From assembly GCA_045658525.1 (NCBI GenBank), contig JAZOVD010000041.1:1-60746 (forward strand): a stretch of DNA of 60,746 nucleotides. Direction: 5' to 3'. Shown piece after piece: positions 16,098-24,557 of the stretch (its first letter is position 1; each line of letters begins with the position of its first letter). Source of the DNA: SIG673 sp045658525. Its GTDB lineage: Bacteria > Bacillota > Clostridia > Oscillospirales > CAG-272. Below the pieces are notes generated by a model. It saw only the letters and a list, made by a program, of their open reading frames with translations. It was not told where the DNA came from and did not search any database. Made by a program: the position numbers and the translations under genes.

Positions 16098-17396
16098 ATG
16101 CAACACAAAGCCCAAAAAAGACTGTATATGATAATAATACTGTCGTTTTTCGCAGCGATAGCCATTTCGCTCGTTCTTATATCGATAGCCTCAAACTCGC
16201 TTCAACCCGTCTTTTTCGGTGTAGCGATAGCGTATATATTCAAGCCGATGTGCAACGTGTTCAACAGATGGTACAAAAAGCTGTTTATGCGTAAGTTCCA
16301 CGAGGCGAAAAGTAAAAAATTAGCTCACTATTTCAGTATGGTCACTACTTATATAGTGTGGGGCGCGATAATATACGTTTTCCTCTCGATAGTTATTCCG
16401 AGAGTTATAACGAGCGTATTAAGCGCCGTTTCGGCTATACCGAAGCTTATAGAGACCGTTATCGGTTTTACAAACCAGATCCTCAAAAATACTCCGTGGC
16501 TCTCTCATCTTATAGAGAACACGCTTAAAGACGTCAGTCTGGATTTCGATTCGCTCTATAATCAGTTAAAGCCGTTCATAAGCGGAATAACGAGCGGAAC
16601 GCTTGACTTTATAACAAGCACTGTCAGCTTCATCTTCAACGTATTCGTTGGCTTTGTAGTATCCGTTTACCTGCTCAACGGCAGAAAAAAGCTCTGCGCG
16701 CAGGCTAAGCTTCTTATAAGGAGCGTTTTCGGGCGCAGAATATCCGAGCTTATATTCGAGGAAGTAAGCTTTGCGGATAAGATGTTTTCAAGCTATTTCA
16801 TAGGAAGTATAATAGACAGCACGCTTGTGGGAGTTCTTTGTTACGTTGGCTGTCTTATAATGGGCATTCCGTACGCGGTCCTTGTTTCCGTTATCGTCGG
16901 AGTAACTAACATAATCCCGTTTTTCGGTCCGTATATAGGAATGATACCGTCCGCGATAATAATACTTACCGTTTCGCCTATACGCGCTTTGATGTTTGTC
17001 GTTATGATGATAATAATGCAGCAGATAGACGGTAACATACTTGCTCCTAAGATAATCGGAAGTAACACCGGTCTTTCGAGCTTTTGGGTGCTGTTCGCCA
17101 TACTTCTTTTCGGAGGGCTTTTCGGATTTATCGGAATGATAATAGGTGTTCCGATATTCGCCGTTATATACGATGTTTGCGGAAAGCTTATGCGTTACTG
17201 CCTGCACAGGCGCGGTGAAACAGATTCGATAAAGGATTACGAAAGCGAGTTCCCGACGAATGAAAATAAACCGTCGGTCATAGCCCGTATAAAGAACGCA
17301 AGGGAAAAGAGCCTGTCCGTAACGGAAGAAGCTCAGGAAGAGACCGGACCGTCAGAGGAAGAAACGCTTGAACAGGTCAGCTTTTTCGAGCAGTGA
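16098..17396 (+). CDS. AI-2E family (PerM-like) permease
   Basis: This 432-residue membrane protein has about eight hydrophobic segments in the AI-2E arrangement: two N-terminal helices, a long amphipathic middle region, and a C-terminal helix group. The family motif is seen in VTNIIPFFGPYIGMIPSAI, then QQIDGNILAPKIIG. Family members transport autoinducer-2 or act as Na+/H+ exchangers, so the substrate is uncertain. The C-terminal 70 residues are hydrophilic and Glu-rich. GGGAG lies 7 nt before the ATG. Confidence 0.9.
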   Translation: MQHKAQKRLYMIIILSFFAAIAISLVLISIASNSLQPVFFGVAIAYIFKPMCNVFNRWYKKLFMRKFHEAKSKKLAHYFSMVTTYIVWGAIIYVFLSIVIPRVITSVLSAVSAIPKLIETVIGFTNQILKNTPWLSHLIENTLKDVSLDFDSLYNQLKPFISGITSGTLDFITSTVSFIFNVFVGFVVSVYLLNGRKKLCAQAKLLIRSVFGRRISELIFEEVSFADKMFSSYFIGSIIDSTLVGVLCYVGCLIMGIPYAVLVSVIVGVTNIIPFFGPYIGMIPSAIIILTVSPIRALMFVVMMIIMQQIDGNILAPKIIGSNTGLSSFWVLFAILLFGGLFGFIGMIIGVPIFAVIYDVCGKLMRYCLHRRGETDSIKDYESEFPTNENKPSVIARIKNAREKSLSVTEEAQEETGPSEEETLEQVSFFEQ

Positions 17397-17417
17397 AAAG
17401 AAAGGTAACGTCAGAAT

Positions 17418-18668
17418 ATGGACGCATTTGAATATGTAAAAGGTCTTTGTGCCTCGGTAAAAAAGGCGCAGAGAGAGCTTGCGTGCGCAAGGACCGCGGA
17501 AAAGGACGCGGCACTTGAAAGCATTGCCGCGGCTCTTGTAGAAAGCTCCGCGTACATTCTCGCGGAAAACAAAAAGGATCTTGAAAACGCGGAAAAGAAC
17601 GGTGTCCCCAAAACTATGCTGGACAGACTCGCGCTTACGGATGCGCGTATAAACGGCATTTCCTCGGCTATACGCGAGGTCATAGCGTTAAAGGACCCTG
17701 TCGGTAACGGTACTGTCACCGAAAGACCGAACGGACTGAGGATAATGAAGGTCGGAGTTCCGCTCGGAGTAGTCGGTATAATATACGAAGCGAGACCGAA
17801 CGTTACTGCCGATGCGGCGGCACTTTGCCTTAAAAGCGGTAACGGAGCGGTGCTTCGCGGCGGAAAGGAAGCGCTTAACACCAATCGCGCGATAGTCTCG
17901 GTTATCAAAAAAGCTCTTTCAAAGAGCCAAATATCGCCCGACGTTATAGAGCTTATAGACGACCCGAGCAGAGAAAGCACGAACGCGCTCATGAATATGA
18001 AAGGGCTTATAGATGTTCTCATTCCGCGAGGCGGAAAGGGGCTTATAAGAGCCGTAACCGATAACGCGAGCGTTCCCGTTATAGAGACGGGGGCGGGGAA
18101 TTGTCACATATATATAGACGAAAGCGCTGACCTTGAAAAGGCACTTAACGTAGCGGTGAACGCAAAGGTCTCACGCCCGTCTGTTTGCAATGCGGTCGAG
18201 ACTATGCTGGTGCATTCCGACGTTGCGGGTGAGTTTTTACCTATGTTTTCGAAGGCTACCGAGCAGTATTCTCTTGACATACGCGGTTGCCAAAGAACGC
18301 GTGCCATACTTGGCGGAATAAATGAAGCGACGGACGAAGACTACGAAACGGAGTATAACGATTATATAATCGCAGTCAAGGTAGTTGATTCGCTTGACGA
18401 GGCGATAGAGCATATATCGCGGTATTCGACGGGACACAGTGAGGCGATTATGACCGAGGATATAAAGAACGCGCGTTATTTCTGCTCGCATATAGACGCG
18501 GCGGCGGTTTACGTCAACGCTTCGACCCGTTTTACTGATGGCGGTGAGTTTGGATTTGGAGCGGAGATAGGTATTTCAACGCAGAAGCTCCACGCGAGAG
18601 GACCTATGGGACTGCCTGAGCTTACTACCGTGAAGTATATAGTAGAGGGCGACGGTCAGGTCAGGTAA
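17418..18668 (+). CDS. proA: Gamma-glutamyl phosphate reductase
   Basis: ProA reduces gamma-glutamyl phosphate to glutamate semialdehyde with NADPH, the second step of proline synthesis. The 416 residues align with the family over the whole length: VPLGVVGIIYEARPNVT, LKSGNGAVLRGGKEA, PVIETGAGNCHIYID, and the catalytic Cys near residue 257 in SRPSVCNAVET. The C-terminal GAEIGISTQKLHARGPMGL is intact. The gene is 21 bp after the AI-2E permease and 7 bp before the pseudouridine synthase. proB is not in the window. Confidence 0.95.
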   Translation: MDAFEYVKGLCASVKKAQRELACARTAEKDAALESIAAALVESSAYILAENKKDLENAEKNGVPKTMLDRLALTDARINGISSAIREVIALKDPVGNGTVTERPNGLRIMKVGVPLGVVGIIYEARPNVTADAAALCLKSGNGAVLRGGKEALNTNRAIVSVIKKALSKSQISPDVIELIDDPSRESTNALMNMKGLIDVLIPRGGKGLIRAVTDNASVPVIETGAGNCHIYIDESADLEKALNVAVNAKVSRPSVCNAVETMLVHSDVAGEFLPMFSKATEQYSLDIRGCQRTRAILGGINEATDEDYETEYNDYIIAVKVVDSLDEAIEHISRYSTGHSEAIMTEDIKNARYFCSHIDAAAVYVNASTRFTDGGEFGFGAEIGISTQKLHARGPMGLPELTTVKYIVEGDGQVR

Positions 18669-18675
18669 CCGTTCT

Positions 18676-19302
18676 ATGATAAATATTCTGTATTCGGATA
18701 AAAGCATTATAGTATGTGAAAAGCCGGCGGGCGTTCTTTCGCAGAACGACGCTAAGGGCGAAAAGGGACTCACTGAGCTTCTCGTACCGTATTCGGAAAC
18801 GGGACAGGTCTATCCTGTGCATAGGCTTGACAGACCCGTTGGCGGAGTTATGGTCTATGCCTGCGACAAGGAAAGCTGTGCTAAACTCTCGGCTGGATGC
18901 GCGATCGACAAAACGTATCTTACGCTTGTAAGCGGTTGTCCCGAGAGAGAAAAGGGTGAGCTTTTCGACTACATCTATAAGGACGGCGCGAAGAACAAAA
19001 GCTTTGTAGCTTCAAAGGAGCGTAAGGGTGTAAAGGACGCGCGTCTTTTGTACGAGGTCGTTGACAGAGACGAGGAGCGTGACGTTACGCTCGTTAAGGT
19101 CCGTCTGATAACGGGAAGAACGCATCAGATACGCGTTCAGTTCTCCTCGCGTGGAATGCCCGTCGTCGGTGACGGCAAATACGGTAGCCGCATAAAGGAC
19201 GAATTTATCGCTCTCTGGTCACACCGCATCTCGTTCGTTCACCCCAAAACAGGGGATATTGTGGAGTTTGATAGTTTTCCCTACTTTCTTGAAAGAAAGT
19301 AG
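18676..19302 (+). CDS. RluA-family pseudouridine synthase
   Basis: The enzyme isomerises uridine to pseudouridine in rRNA or tRNA. At 208 residues it is short and lacks an S4 domain. It has the catalytic motif VHRLDRPVGGVMV with the active Asp, and TGRTHQIRVQFSSRG. The target base is not readable. The last residues (YFLERK) and TAG come from hairpin 1 of repeat copy D, exactly as in spoIIR. Confidence 0.9.
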   Translation: MINILYSDKSIIVCEKPAGVLSQNDAKGEKGLTELLVPYSETGQVYPVHRLDRPVGGVMVYACDKESCAKLSAGCAIDKTYLTLVSGCPEREKGELFDYIYKDGAKNKSFVASKERKGVKDARLLYEVVDRDEERDVTLVKVRLITGRTHQIRVQFSSRGMPVVGDGKYGSRIKDEFIALWSHRISFVHPKTGDIVEFDSFPYFLERK

Positions 19303-19546
19303 GCAGAGAACTTCTCTCACACGCCACCGTGATACGATAGCGTGTGAGAGAAACATTTGATTATTTTGCTTCGCAAAAAGGCAAGAAAAACAATCAATAT
19401 TTCACTAAACCATATCTCTATGTGAACCCCTCGGAAGTGAAAAACTGTTCAAGGGTGAAGCAAGAGTTTGACTGTAAGTTTCTTTCTTTTTCTTTGCTTC
19501 GTTTCTTTTTCTTTCTTTACAAAGAAGGAAAAAGAAATGAAGAAAT
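19280..19546 (+). repeat. Tri-hairpin repeat, copy D with tail type 2
   Basis: Core: hairpin 1 (19280-19303), hairpin 2 (19311-19353, stem TCTCACACGC) and hairpin 3 (TTTTGCTTCGCAAAA near 19364-19378). The tail carries ATATTTCACTAAACCA, CTCTATGTGAA, CTCGGAAGTGAAAA and a pyrimidine tract TTTCTTTCTTTTTCTTTGC, then GAAGGAAAAAGAAA, which can pair with the tract. It extends nearly to the argF ribosome binding site. Confidence 0.88.
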
Positions 19547-19568
19547 AAATATTCAAGAGGTACAAAAA

Positions 19569-20555
19569 ATGAATCTTAAAGGCAGAAATTTTCTTAAACT
19601 TATCGACTATACTCCGAAGGAGATAGAATATCTTATCGATCTTGCCGCCGATTTTAAACGCAGAAAGAAAGCGGGCGAGGTATGCTGTGATATGTTCAGA
19701 GGCAAGAACATAGCGCTTATTTTCGAGAAAACGAGTACCCGTACCCGTTGCAGCTTCGAGGTTGCGGCGCACGACCTTGGCATAGCGGTTACATATCTCG
19801 ATCCCACAGGCTCGCAGATAGGTAAAAAGGAGAGTATTGCGGATACCGCGAGAGTTCTCGGTCGTCTTTACGACGGTATAGAGTACCGCGGATACGGTCA
19901 GAACATCGTTGAGGAGCTTGCCAAGCACGCAGGTGTTCCCGTTTGGAACGGACTTACGAACGAGTTCCATCCCACGCAGATACTTGCGGATTTCCTCACG
20001 ATACGTGAGCATTTCGGTAAGCTTAAAGGTATAAACTTTGTTTATATGGGTGACGCGAGATACAATATGGGTAACTCGCTTATGGTCGGTTGCGCGAAGA
20101 TGGGTCTTAACTTCACCGCTTGCGCGCCGAAGAAGTATTTCCCCGATAAGGCGCTTATAGAGCAGTGTGAGGAGTATGCCAAGGAGTCGGGCGCGACGCT
20201 TCGTTTCATAGAAGACCCCGCCGAGGCGGTAAAGAACGCCGACGTTATCTACACCGACGTATGGGTATCTATGGGCGAGCCTGCCGAGGTATGGGCGGAG
20301 CGTATAAAGGAGCTTTCACCTTATCAGGTAAACTCGGCTCTTATGAAAAAAGCCGGAGACGGTGCGGTGTTTATGCACTGCCTGCCCGCGTTCCACGACC
20401 TCAAAACCACGACAGGCGAGGAGATATTCAAGAAGTTCGGCATAACCGAGATGGAGGTTACAGACGAGGTCTTTGAAAGTCCCGCATCGATAGTCTTTGA
20501 CGAGGCAGAGAACCGTATGCACACTATTAAAGCGGTAATAGCGGCAACGATATAA
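19569..20555 (+). CDS. argF: Ornithine carbamoyltransferase
   Basis: This enzyme forms citrulline from ornithine and carbamoyl phosphate in arginine synthesis, or works in reverse in the deiminase pathway. The 328 residues contain the carbamoyl phosphate site STRTR, then DPTGSQIGKKES, HPTQ, FVYMGDARYNMGNSLM and HCLPAF, all as expected. ATG 19569 is chosen for GAGGT about 8 nt upstream; upstream in-frame codons are repeat sequence. No promoter is visible in front, so it may rely on read-through from proA-rluA through the repeat. A perfect terminator follows. Confidence 0.95.
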   Translation: MNLKGRNFLKLIDYTPKEIEYLIDLAADFKRRKKAGEVCCDMFRGKNIALIFEKTSTRTRCSFEVAAHDLGIAVTYLDPTGSQIGKKESIADTARVLGRLYDGIEYRGYGQNIVEELAKHAGVPVWNGLTNEFHPTQILADFLTIREHFGKLKGINFVYMGDARYNMGNSLMVGCAKMGLNFTACAPKKYFPDKALIEQCEEYAKESGATLRFIEDPAEAVKNADVIYTDVWVSMGEPAEVWAERIKELSPYQVNSALMKKAGDGAVFMHCLPAFHDLKTTTGEEIFKKFGITEMEVTDEVFESPASIVFDEAENRMHTIKAVIAATI

Positions 20556-20563
20556 CAGTATAT

Positions 20564-20589
20564 AAAAAACGCCCCTTGGGGCGTTTTTT
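20564..20589 (+). terminator. Intrinsic terminator of argF
   Basis: AAAAAACGCCCC-TTGG-GGCGTTTTTT is a textbook stem and T-tract located 9 nt after the stop. Confidence 0.9.
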
Positions 20590-20597
20590 GTTATCTA

Positions 20598-20890
20598 CCT
20601 ACTTTCTTGAAAGAAAGTAGGCAAAGAACTTTTCTCACACGCTACCGTGATACGATAGCGTGTGAGAAAAGTGTTTGTTAATTTGCTTCGCAAAAAGAAG
20701 AAAAAACATCAATATTCCACAAAACACCGTATTCCGATATTTCACTAAACCACATCTCTATGTGAACTCCTCGGAAGTGAAAACTGTTTACGGTGGCAAT
20801 AAAAGTACGACTGTAAGTTTCTTTCTTTTTCTTTGCTTCGTTTCTTTTTCTTTCTTTACAAAGAAGGAAAAAGAAACGAAGATAAAAGGA
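20598..20890 (+). repeat. Tri-hairpin repeat, copy E with tail type 2
   Basis: Hairpin 1 is at 20598-20621, hairpin 2 at 20628-20672 (stem ACTTTTCTCACACGCTA, loop CCGTGATACGA), and hairpin 3 at about 20682-20696. The tail is the same as in copy D (TTTCACTAAACCA, CTCTATGTGAA, TCGGAAGTGAAAA, pyrimidine tract) with a 20-nt insertion near the start. It fills most of the 440-bp gap between argF and the next gene; the remaining 100 bp hold the next gene's 5' region. Confidence 0.88.
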
Positions 20891-20923
20891 TAATGAAAAT
20901 AAATTATATTAAAAGAAATTCCG

Positions 20924-20953
20924 TTGTATCACAACTATAATAATCGGCATATT
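20924..20953 (+). promoter_or_regulatory. Weak candidate sigma-G-like promoter
   Basis: GTATC, 17 nt, then CATATTA in front of the three-gene cluster is a partial match to GHATR-N17-CATWHTW. It is offered only as a pointer because the -35 deviates in one base. Confidence 0.25.
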
Positions 20954-20996
20954 ATGTAACGAATGGGAGAAAATTTCCCCGAAAGGAGCGTTTTAT

Positions 20997-21254
20997 ATGC
21001 CGAAAAATACATTAAAGGACCGCATTTCGTCTTTGAGTGACAACGAGCTGAAAACGGTCATACTTACAGTCGCGCGGGCGGCAGGTCTCAGCGCGGAGAA
21101 AAGCGCGGAGCTTGTTTCGGACATTCCAAAGCTCAGACGCGTGCTTGTTCAGGCGGACGACGCGCAGTTATCCGCGTTTCTTTCAGCCATAGGCAGACAG
21201 TCGGGCGGTAAGACCGACGTTTCCTCGCTTCTCGGAAGCCTCGGCAAAGAGTAA
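20997..21254 (+). CDS. Unrecognised 85-residue helical protein (first of three-gene cluster)
   Basis: It begins MPKNTLKDRISSLSDNELKTVILTVARAAGL and is predicted to be mostly alpha-helical, with an Ala/Leu-rich centre and a Gly/Ser-rich end. GAAAGGAG lies before the ATG. It is followed after 14 bp by another helical protein, and both contain short Leu/Ser segments with a similar ending (SSLLGSLGKE here and LSQLTGLFDRL there), so they may share ancestry. I recall similar NELK...I..AA clostridial proteins without function. Confidence 0.7.
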   Translation: MPKNTLKDRISSLSDNELKTVILTVARAAGLSAEKSAELVSDIPKLRRVLVQADDAQLSAFLSAIGRQSGGKTDVSSLLGSLGKE

Positions 21255-21268
21255 AGGAGGTATAGCTT

Positions 21269-21676
21269 ATGGGTGAGTCTTCCTTTGATCTCGGTTCGCT
21301 CATTTCCGCGTTGAGCGAAGATCCAAAGACGCTTTCCGCTATTGCGGGCTTGATGGACTCCCTCAAAACGCCTAAAAAGCAAACGGAAAGGCAGGTGGAC
21401 GATAACGCGTTCCCCGAAGCCGATAAGCTTAAAGGGCTTCTTGGAATGCTCACGCAGGGCGGTAACGCTTTGCCGCCGAAAAGCCGTCAGACTTCCCCCC
21501 TTGCGCGTCTTTTTGGAAGCAAGGAGGAGGTGCGTTGCAGGATAGCGCTTCTCAGCGCGCTTAAACCGTATCTAAGCGAAAGCAGATGCGAAAAGCTTGA
21601 TACGGTCATAAAGCTTTTAAAGCTCTCCGAGCTTGGCGAGCTTTCTCAGCTTACGGGGCTTTTTGACAGGCTTTGA
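21269..21676 (+). CDS. Unrecognised 135-residue helical protein (second of cluster)
   Basis: The protein begins MGESSFDLGSLISALSEDPKTLSAIAGLM, has a flexible Lys/Pro/Gln middle, and ends with leucine-rich helices (CRIALLSALKPYLSESR, LIKLLKLSELGELSQL). AAAGGAGG precedes the ATG at good spacing. There is no signal peptide or membrane segment. The 14-bp gap to the gene before and 33-bp gap to the gene after suggest a single transcript. Function unknown. Confidence 0.7.
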   Translation: MGESSFDLGSLISALSEDPKTLSAIAGLMDSLKTPKKQTERQVDDNAFPEADKLKGLLGMLTQGGNALPPKSRQTSPLARLFGSKEEVRCRIALLSALKPYLSESRCEKLDTVIKLLKLSELGELSQLTGLFDRL

Positions 21677-21709
21677 AATATTATTACAGATGATGAAAGG
21701 CGTGATGTA

Positions 21710-22168
21710 TTGTACACAAGAAATTACAGACAGATAAATAACAGACCTGAAATACCGCTTGCGTCCGCCGAGGAGGTAAGCGAGCAGACCGTTGAGCGGC
21801 TCGAAGTCGAAACAGAAATTCCCCCGGGTTACAGCGGAACGGCGCTTCTTCGTGATAGAGACGATGAGAGCGAAGCCGATAATGTACCGGTCGAAGCTGA
21901 GCCTCAAAGGGAGGTGCGGCGCGTCAGAAGATATAAGCTGGCGCGCGACATAAAACACTCCGAAATGTGCGCCGACGAGCAAAAAAAAGAACCCCAAAAC
22001 GAGTGTTTGGAGTTTAAAGAGGCTGCTCCCGTCAAGCCGTGTTTGAGGGAACGTATATTTTCGATAGAGGATATGCTGCTTTCCGCGCTTATCGTTCTTC
22101 TGCTCAGCGAGGGCGCGGACGATATGACCGTTCTTATTCTCGGCTTTTTGCTGATTTCGGAGTTATGA
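21710..22168 (+). CDS. Unrecognised 152-residue protein with C-terminal membrane segment (third of cluster)
   Basis: The frame opens with a TTG (GAAAGGCG nearby). It has a charged, disordered-looking first two thirds and ends with IEDMLLSALIVLLLSEGADDMTVLILGFLLISEL, read here as two hydrophobic stretches separated by SEGADD. This LLLSEG-type tail resembles short clostridial membrane proteins of unknown function, some of them linked with sporulation. The start codon is uncertain. The gene ends 5 bp before repeat copy F. Confidence 0.65.
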   Translation: MYTRNYRQINNRPEIPLASAEEVSEQTVERLEVETEIPPGYSGTALLRDRDDESEADNVPVEAEPQREVRRVRRYKLARDIKHSEMCADEQKKEPQNECLEFKEAAPVKPCLRERIFSIEDMLLSALIVLLLSEGADDMTVLILGFLLISEL

Positions 22169-22173
22169 TTTTC

Positions 22174-22293
22174 TCTTCTTTCTTGGAAATGAAAGTGATT
22201 GTCCTGCGGACAATTGCAAAGAACTTCTCTCACACGCCCACTTGGTATGAGCGTGTGAGAGAAAGCATTTGTTAATTTGCTTCGCAAAAAGTG
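22174..22293 (+). repeat. Tri-hairpin repeat, copy F (decayed hairpin 1)
   Basis: Hairpin 1 is altered (CTTCTTTCTTGGAAATGAAAG) and carries an extra ATTGTCCTGCGGACAAT palindrome. Hairpin 2 (22224-22265, stem CTTCTCTCACACGC) and hairpin 3 (TTTGCTTCGCAAA) are intact. Confidence 0.82.
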
Positions 22294-22342
22294 GGAGAAA
22301 TCTCGCAAACGATAATGTTTACGTCATAAAAGCGTTTGAAGG

Positions 22343-22429
22343 GGACGGGATCCCCAAGGGGTGGGGAGGATCGCAACTCCCCGCCCTTGGGTCGTCCTTT
22401 GGTTACTTTCCCACGATCGGGAAAGTAAC
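22343..22429. repeat. Long GC-rich inverted repeat plus second hairpin
   Basis: GGACG...CCCCAAGGG.GGGGAG...CTCCCC.CCCTTGGG.CGTCC folds into a long interrupted stem (22343-22397). It is followed by GTTACTTTCCC-ACGATC-GGGAAAGTAAC (22402-22429). The second hairpin lies just behind the DUF975 gene and may act as its terminator. The pair looks like a second intergenic element family, distinct from the tri-hairpin repeat. Confidence 0.65.
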
Positions 22430-22451
22430 GTAAAAAGAAATTTTAAATAAA

Positions 22452-23063
22452 TTAAGGGTTGGTATTTGTAGTAGTATTAGGAGGTATCTTAGTTGCCTTC
22501 AACGCCTCGTAGAAATTAGCTCTCGCGACCTGATGGTACGGCTCTACGAATAAAACTCCTATTCCGAGGCAGAGTGCGCCGACTATATACCAACCTATAA
22601 AGCTGAGGTCGAGGCAGAAAAGCTGCCACTTGTGACCCTCCATCCAGCTGATGCTCTCGTTAAGGCAGAATTTCCAGTCCTTGTTGGGCTGATCCTGCTG
22701 AATGTAGGACGCCATAGCGTAGGAATAGGACTTGATTATTCCCGGTATGATAAACAGAAGTGACCAAAGAGCGGTGAACACAGCTTGAAGAAGTCCAAGC
22801 AGGAGCGTGTTGGTGAAATCCTCGGTAAATCCCTTAAAAAGGTCCGCTATATCTATTTTCGTTTTTCCGCATACGAGCTGAGTTGTAACTCTTGTAAGAC
22901 CGTATGCCATAGGTCCTACCAGAATTATTGATACTGTGCCGGCAAAATTCAGTATTGCTGAATTTACTATGCAGACGGCAAGCACCATAAGCCAAACGTT
23001 AGCGAAAATGTTTCCGCCGAGCTGAGTTCTCGCGTTGGTTCTTAAAACGTGATTTTCTACCAT
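22452..23063 (-). CDS. DUF975 family membrane protein
   Basis: This 203-residue integral membrane protein has about five hydrophobic segments and the DUF975 pattern: a conserved segment VGPMAYGLTRVTTQLV, then LFKGFTEDFTNTLLLGLL, LLFIIPGIIKSYSYAM, and a late LSFIGWYIVGALCLGIGVLFVEPYHQVARANFYEAL. The function of the family is not known. It is the last gene of the five-gene minus-strand operon, 2 bp behind the second MutS-like gene. Confidence 0.85.
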   Translation of the reverse strand: MVENHVLRTNARTQLGGNIFANVWLMVLAVCIVNSAILNFAGTVSIILVGPMAYGLTRVTTQLVCGKTKIDIADLFKGFTEDFTNTLLLGLLQAVFTALWSLLFIIPGIIKSYSYAMASYIQQDQPNKDWKFCLNESISWMEGHKWQLFCLDLSFIGWYIVGALCLGIGVLFVEPYHQVARANFYEALKATKIPPNTTTNTNP

Positions 23064-23065
23064 AA

Positions 23066-24535
23066 TTATTCCCTTCTTTCTGTTAGCTTGAAGCCCTCGG
23101 CTTTGAGAAGCCTTACCTCGTCCTTTTTGAAAAGCTTTATCATTGCCATCATATGAGTTACAAATATATAGGTAACGTTTATTTTGGGCAGAATATCGAG
23201 TATAGCCTTCATTCCCTCCGCGCCCTCGCGGTAAGCGGTCGTCTGGAAGCTCTCGTTGAGCAGTACGAGCGAGTAGGGGGTAAGCTCATCTATTATTTTC
23301 GCTATGTCGATGACCTCGCCCTCAAAGCGTCCCGCGGCATCACCGACGGTGAAATCCTTTTCAGCTGACGAGAAATGCGTGAATATTCCGCTTCTTACGC
23401 TCAGGGTCATCTCGTCGGCGCAAACGAAAAGTCCGTTTTGCGCGAACAGCACCGCTAAGCCCACAGAACGCAAAAACGACGTTTTTCCGCAGTTGTTGTC
23501 ACCCATAGCCAGTATGCCGCGTTTGTCGCAGCTAAGGTCGTTGGTGATTATATTTTTTGAGTCCTTGCCCTCAGAAAGCAGAAGCAGGTCGTACATACCG
23601 CGAGCCTCAAAGCAAAGCTCCTCTTTTTCCTTTACCGTCGGGAAAACGTATCTCATACCTGCTTCCGTCAGCTTTTTGGCTATCTCACAGGCAACAGTGT
23701 AAAAGCGAAGCTCCTCGCCTATACCGTAGAAAACGGAATATATTCCGCAGGCTATGTCGGAAAACAGAGCGGAAAGCTCCGAAAGCGCGGCGTTTACGAC
23801 GGAAGCGGCGTTATCGGCGGCGGACGAGCCTACGTTTATTTCTTTTCGCGTGTTCTTTCGTTTGAAGATCGAGCGCAGAGACTTGTTTTCCTTTTGAGTG
23901 GTGTCGGTCATCTCGGAAACGGCAGAGCCGACTGCGCGCATTGCTTCGTTTAAAACGCAGTCAACGGTGAATACGTAGTTGTCGGGAGATTCGCTTCTGA
24001 AACGCTCAGCCGCCTTTTCGACCTCCTCGATACACTTGCTCTCTTTCATAGAAACGCAGAAGTCTTTCATTTTAAGTAAGCCCTCTGACGTGACCCCGAA
24101 CTCGGAAAACAGCTCGTGTGTCTCCGAAAAGCAAGCGATAACGCTACGGGCAAAGTGAGCGTTTATATATAATTCCTCGTAGGTGCAGTCAAGCATTCCC
24201 GCGTCGCCTGACGGAACTCCGTAACGGAATATCTCCTTTGTCATCTCATCGGTTTCCGAACGGAGATTGTCGTAGCTCCTGAAAAGCTGTGTAAGAGATG
24301 AAAGAAGCTTCGGAAATCGTATGAAATCCGCAAGTATCGCGCTTCTGTATGACGCGTCGTCGGGGGTGTCGGGTAATGCGGAGAGTACGGAGAGGAAGTA
24401 TTCCGTGCTCTTGCGGTCAGCGCAAGCGTTTTCCGCCATTCTGTCAACGTTAAGATCGTATATGGCTCTCGATACCGACGCTTTTTTTGTATGCGGTGTC
24501 GAGTTTTTATATATAAGACTTATTCTGTCCTGCAT
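23066..24535 (-). CDS. MutS-like ATPase domain protein B
   Basis: This 489-residue protein has a C-terminal MutS ATPase domain without the mismatch-binding domain I. Walker A is GDNNCGKTSFLRSVG, the Q-loop region is VCADEMTLSV, the signature region is TVGDAAGRFEGEVIDI, and FVTHMM is at the end. The Walker B reads LVLLNES, with Asn where MutS has Asp (usual LVLMDE). The N-terminal two thirds are helical, like MutS core and lever domains. ATG 24535 is chosen for AAAGGAG 7 nt upstream; an earlier ATG at 24577 would overlap the previous gene. It is paired with protein A, suggesting a heterodimer. Confidence 0.85.
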   Translation of the reverse strand: MQDRISLIYKNSTPHTKKASVSRAIYDLNVDRMAENACADRKSTEYFLSVLSALPDTPDDASYRSAILADFIRFPKLLSSLTQLFRSYDNLRSETDEMTKEIFRYGVPSGDAGMLDCTYEELYINAHFARSVIACFSETHELFSEFGVTSEGLLKMKDFCVSMKESKCIEEVEKAAERFRSESPDNYVFTVDCVLNEAMRAVGSAVSEMTDTTQKENKSLRSIFKRKNTRKEINVGSSAADNAASVVNAALSELSALFSDIACGIYSVFYGIGEELRFYTVACEIAKKLTEAGMRYVFPTVKEKEELCFEARGMYDLLLLSEGKDSKNIITNDLSCDKRGILAMGDNNCGKTSFLRSVGLAVLFAQNGLFVCADEMTLSVRSGIFTHFSSAEKDFTVGDAAGRFEGEVIDIAKIIDELTPYSLVLLNESFQTTAYREGAEGMKAILDILPKINVTYIFVTHMMAMIKLFKKDEVRLLKAEGFKLTERRE

Positions 24536-24557
24536 CCGTTTTCTCCTTTCGTTAAGA

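Noticed and set aside
19344..19568. In-frame upstream extension of argF by 75 codons
   Set aside because: The extra codons are repeat tail sequence without homology to carbamoyltransferases; GAGGT before ATG 19569 marks the real start.
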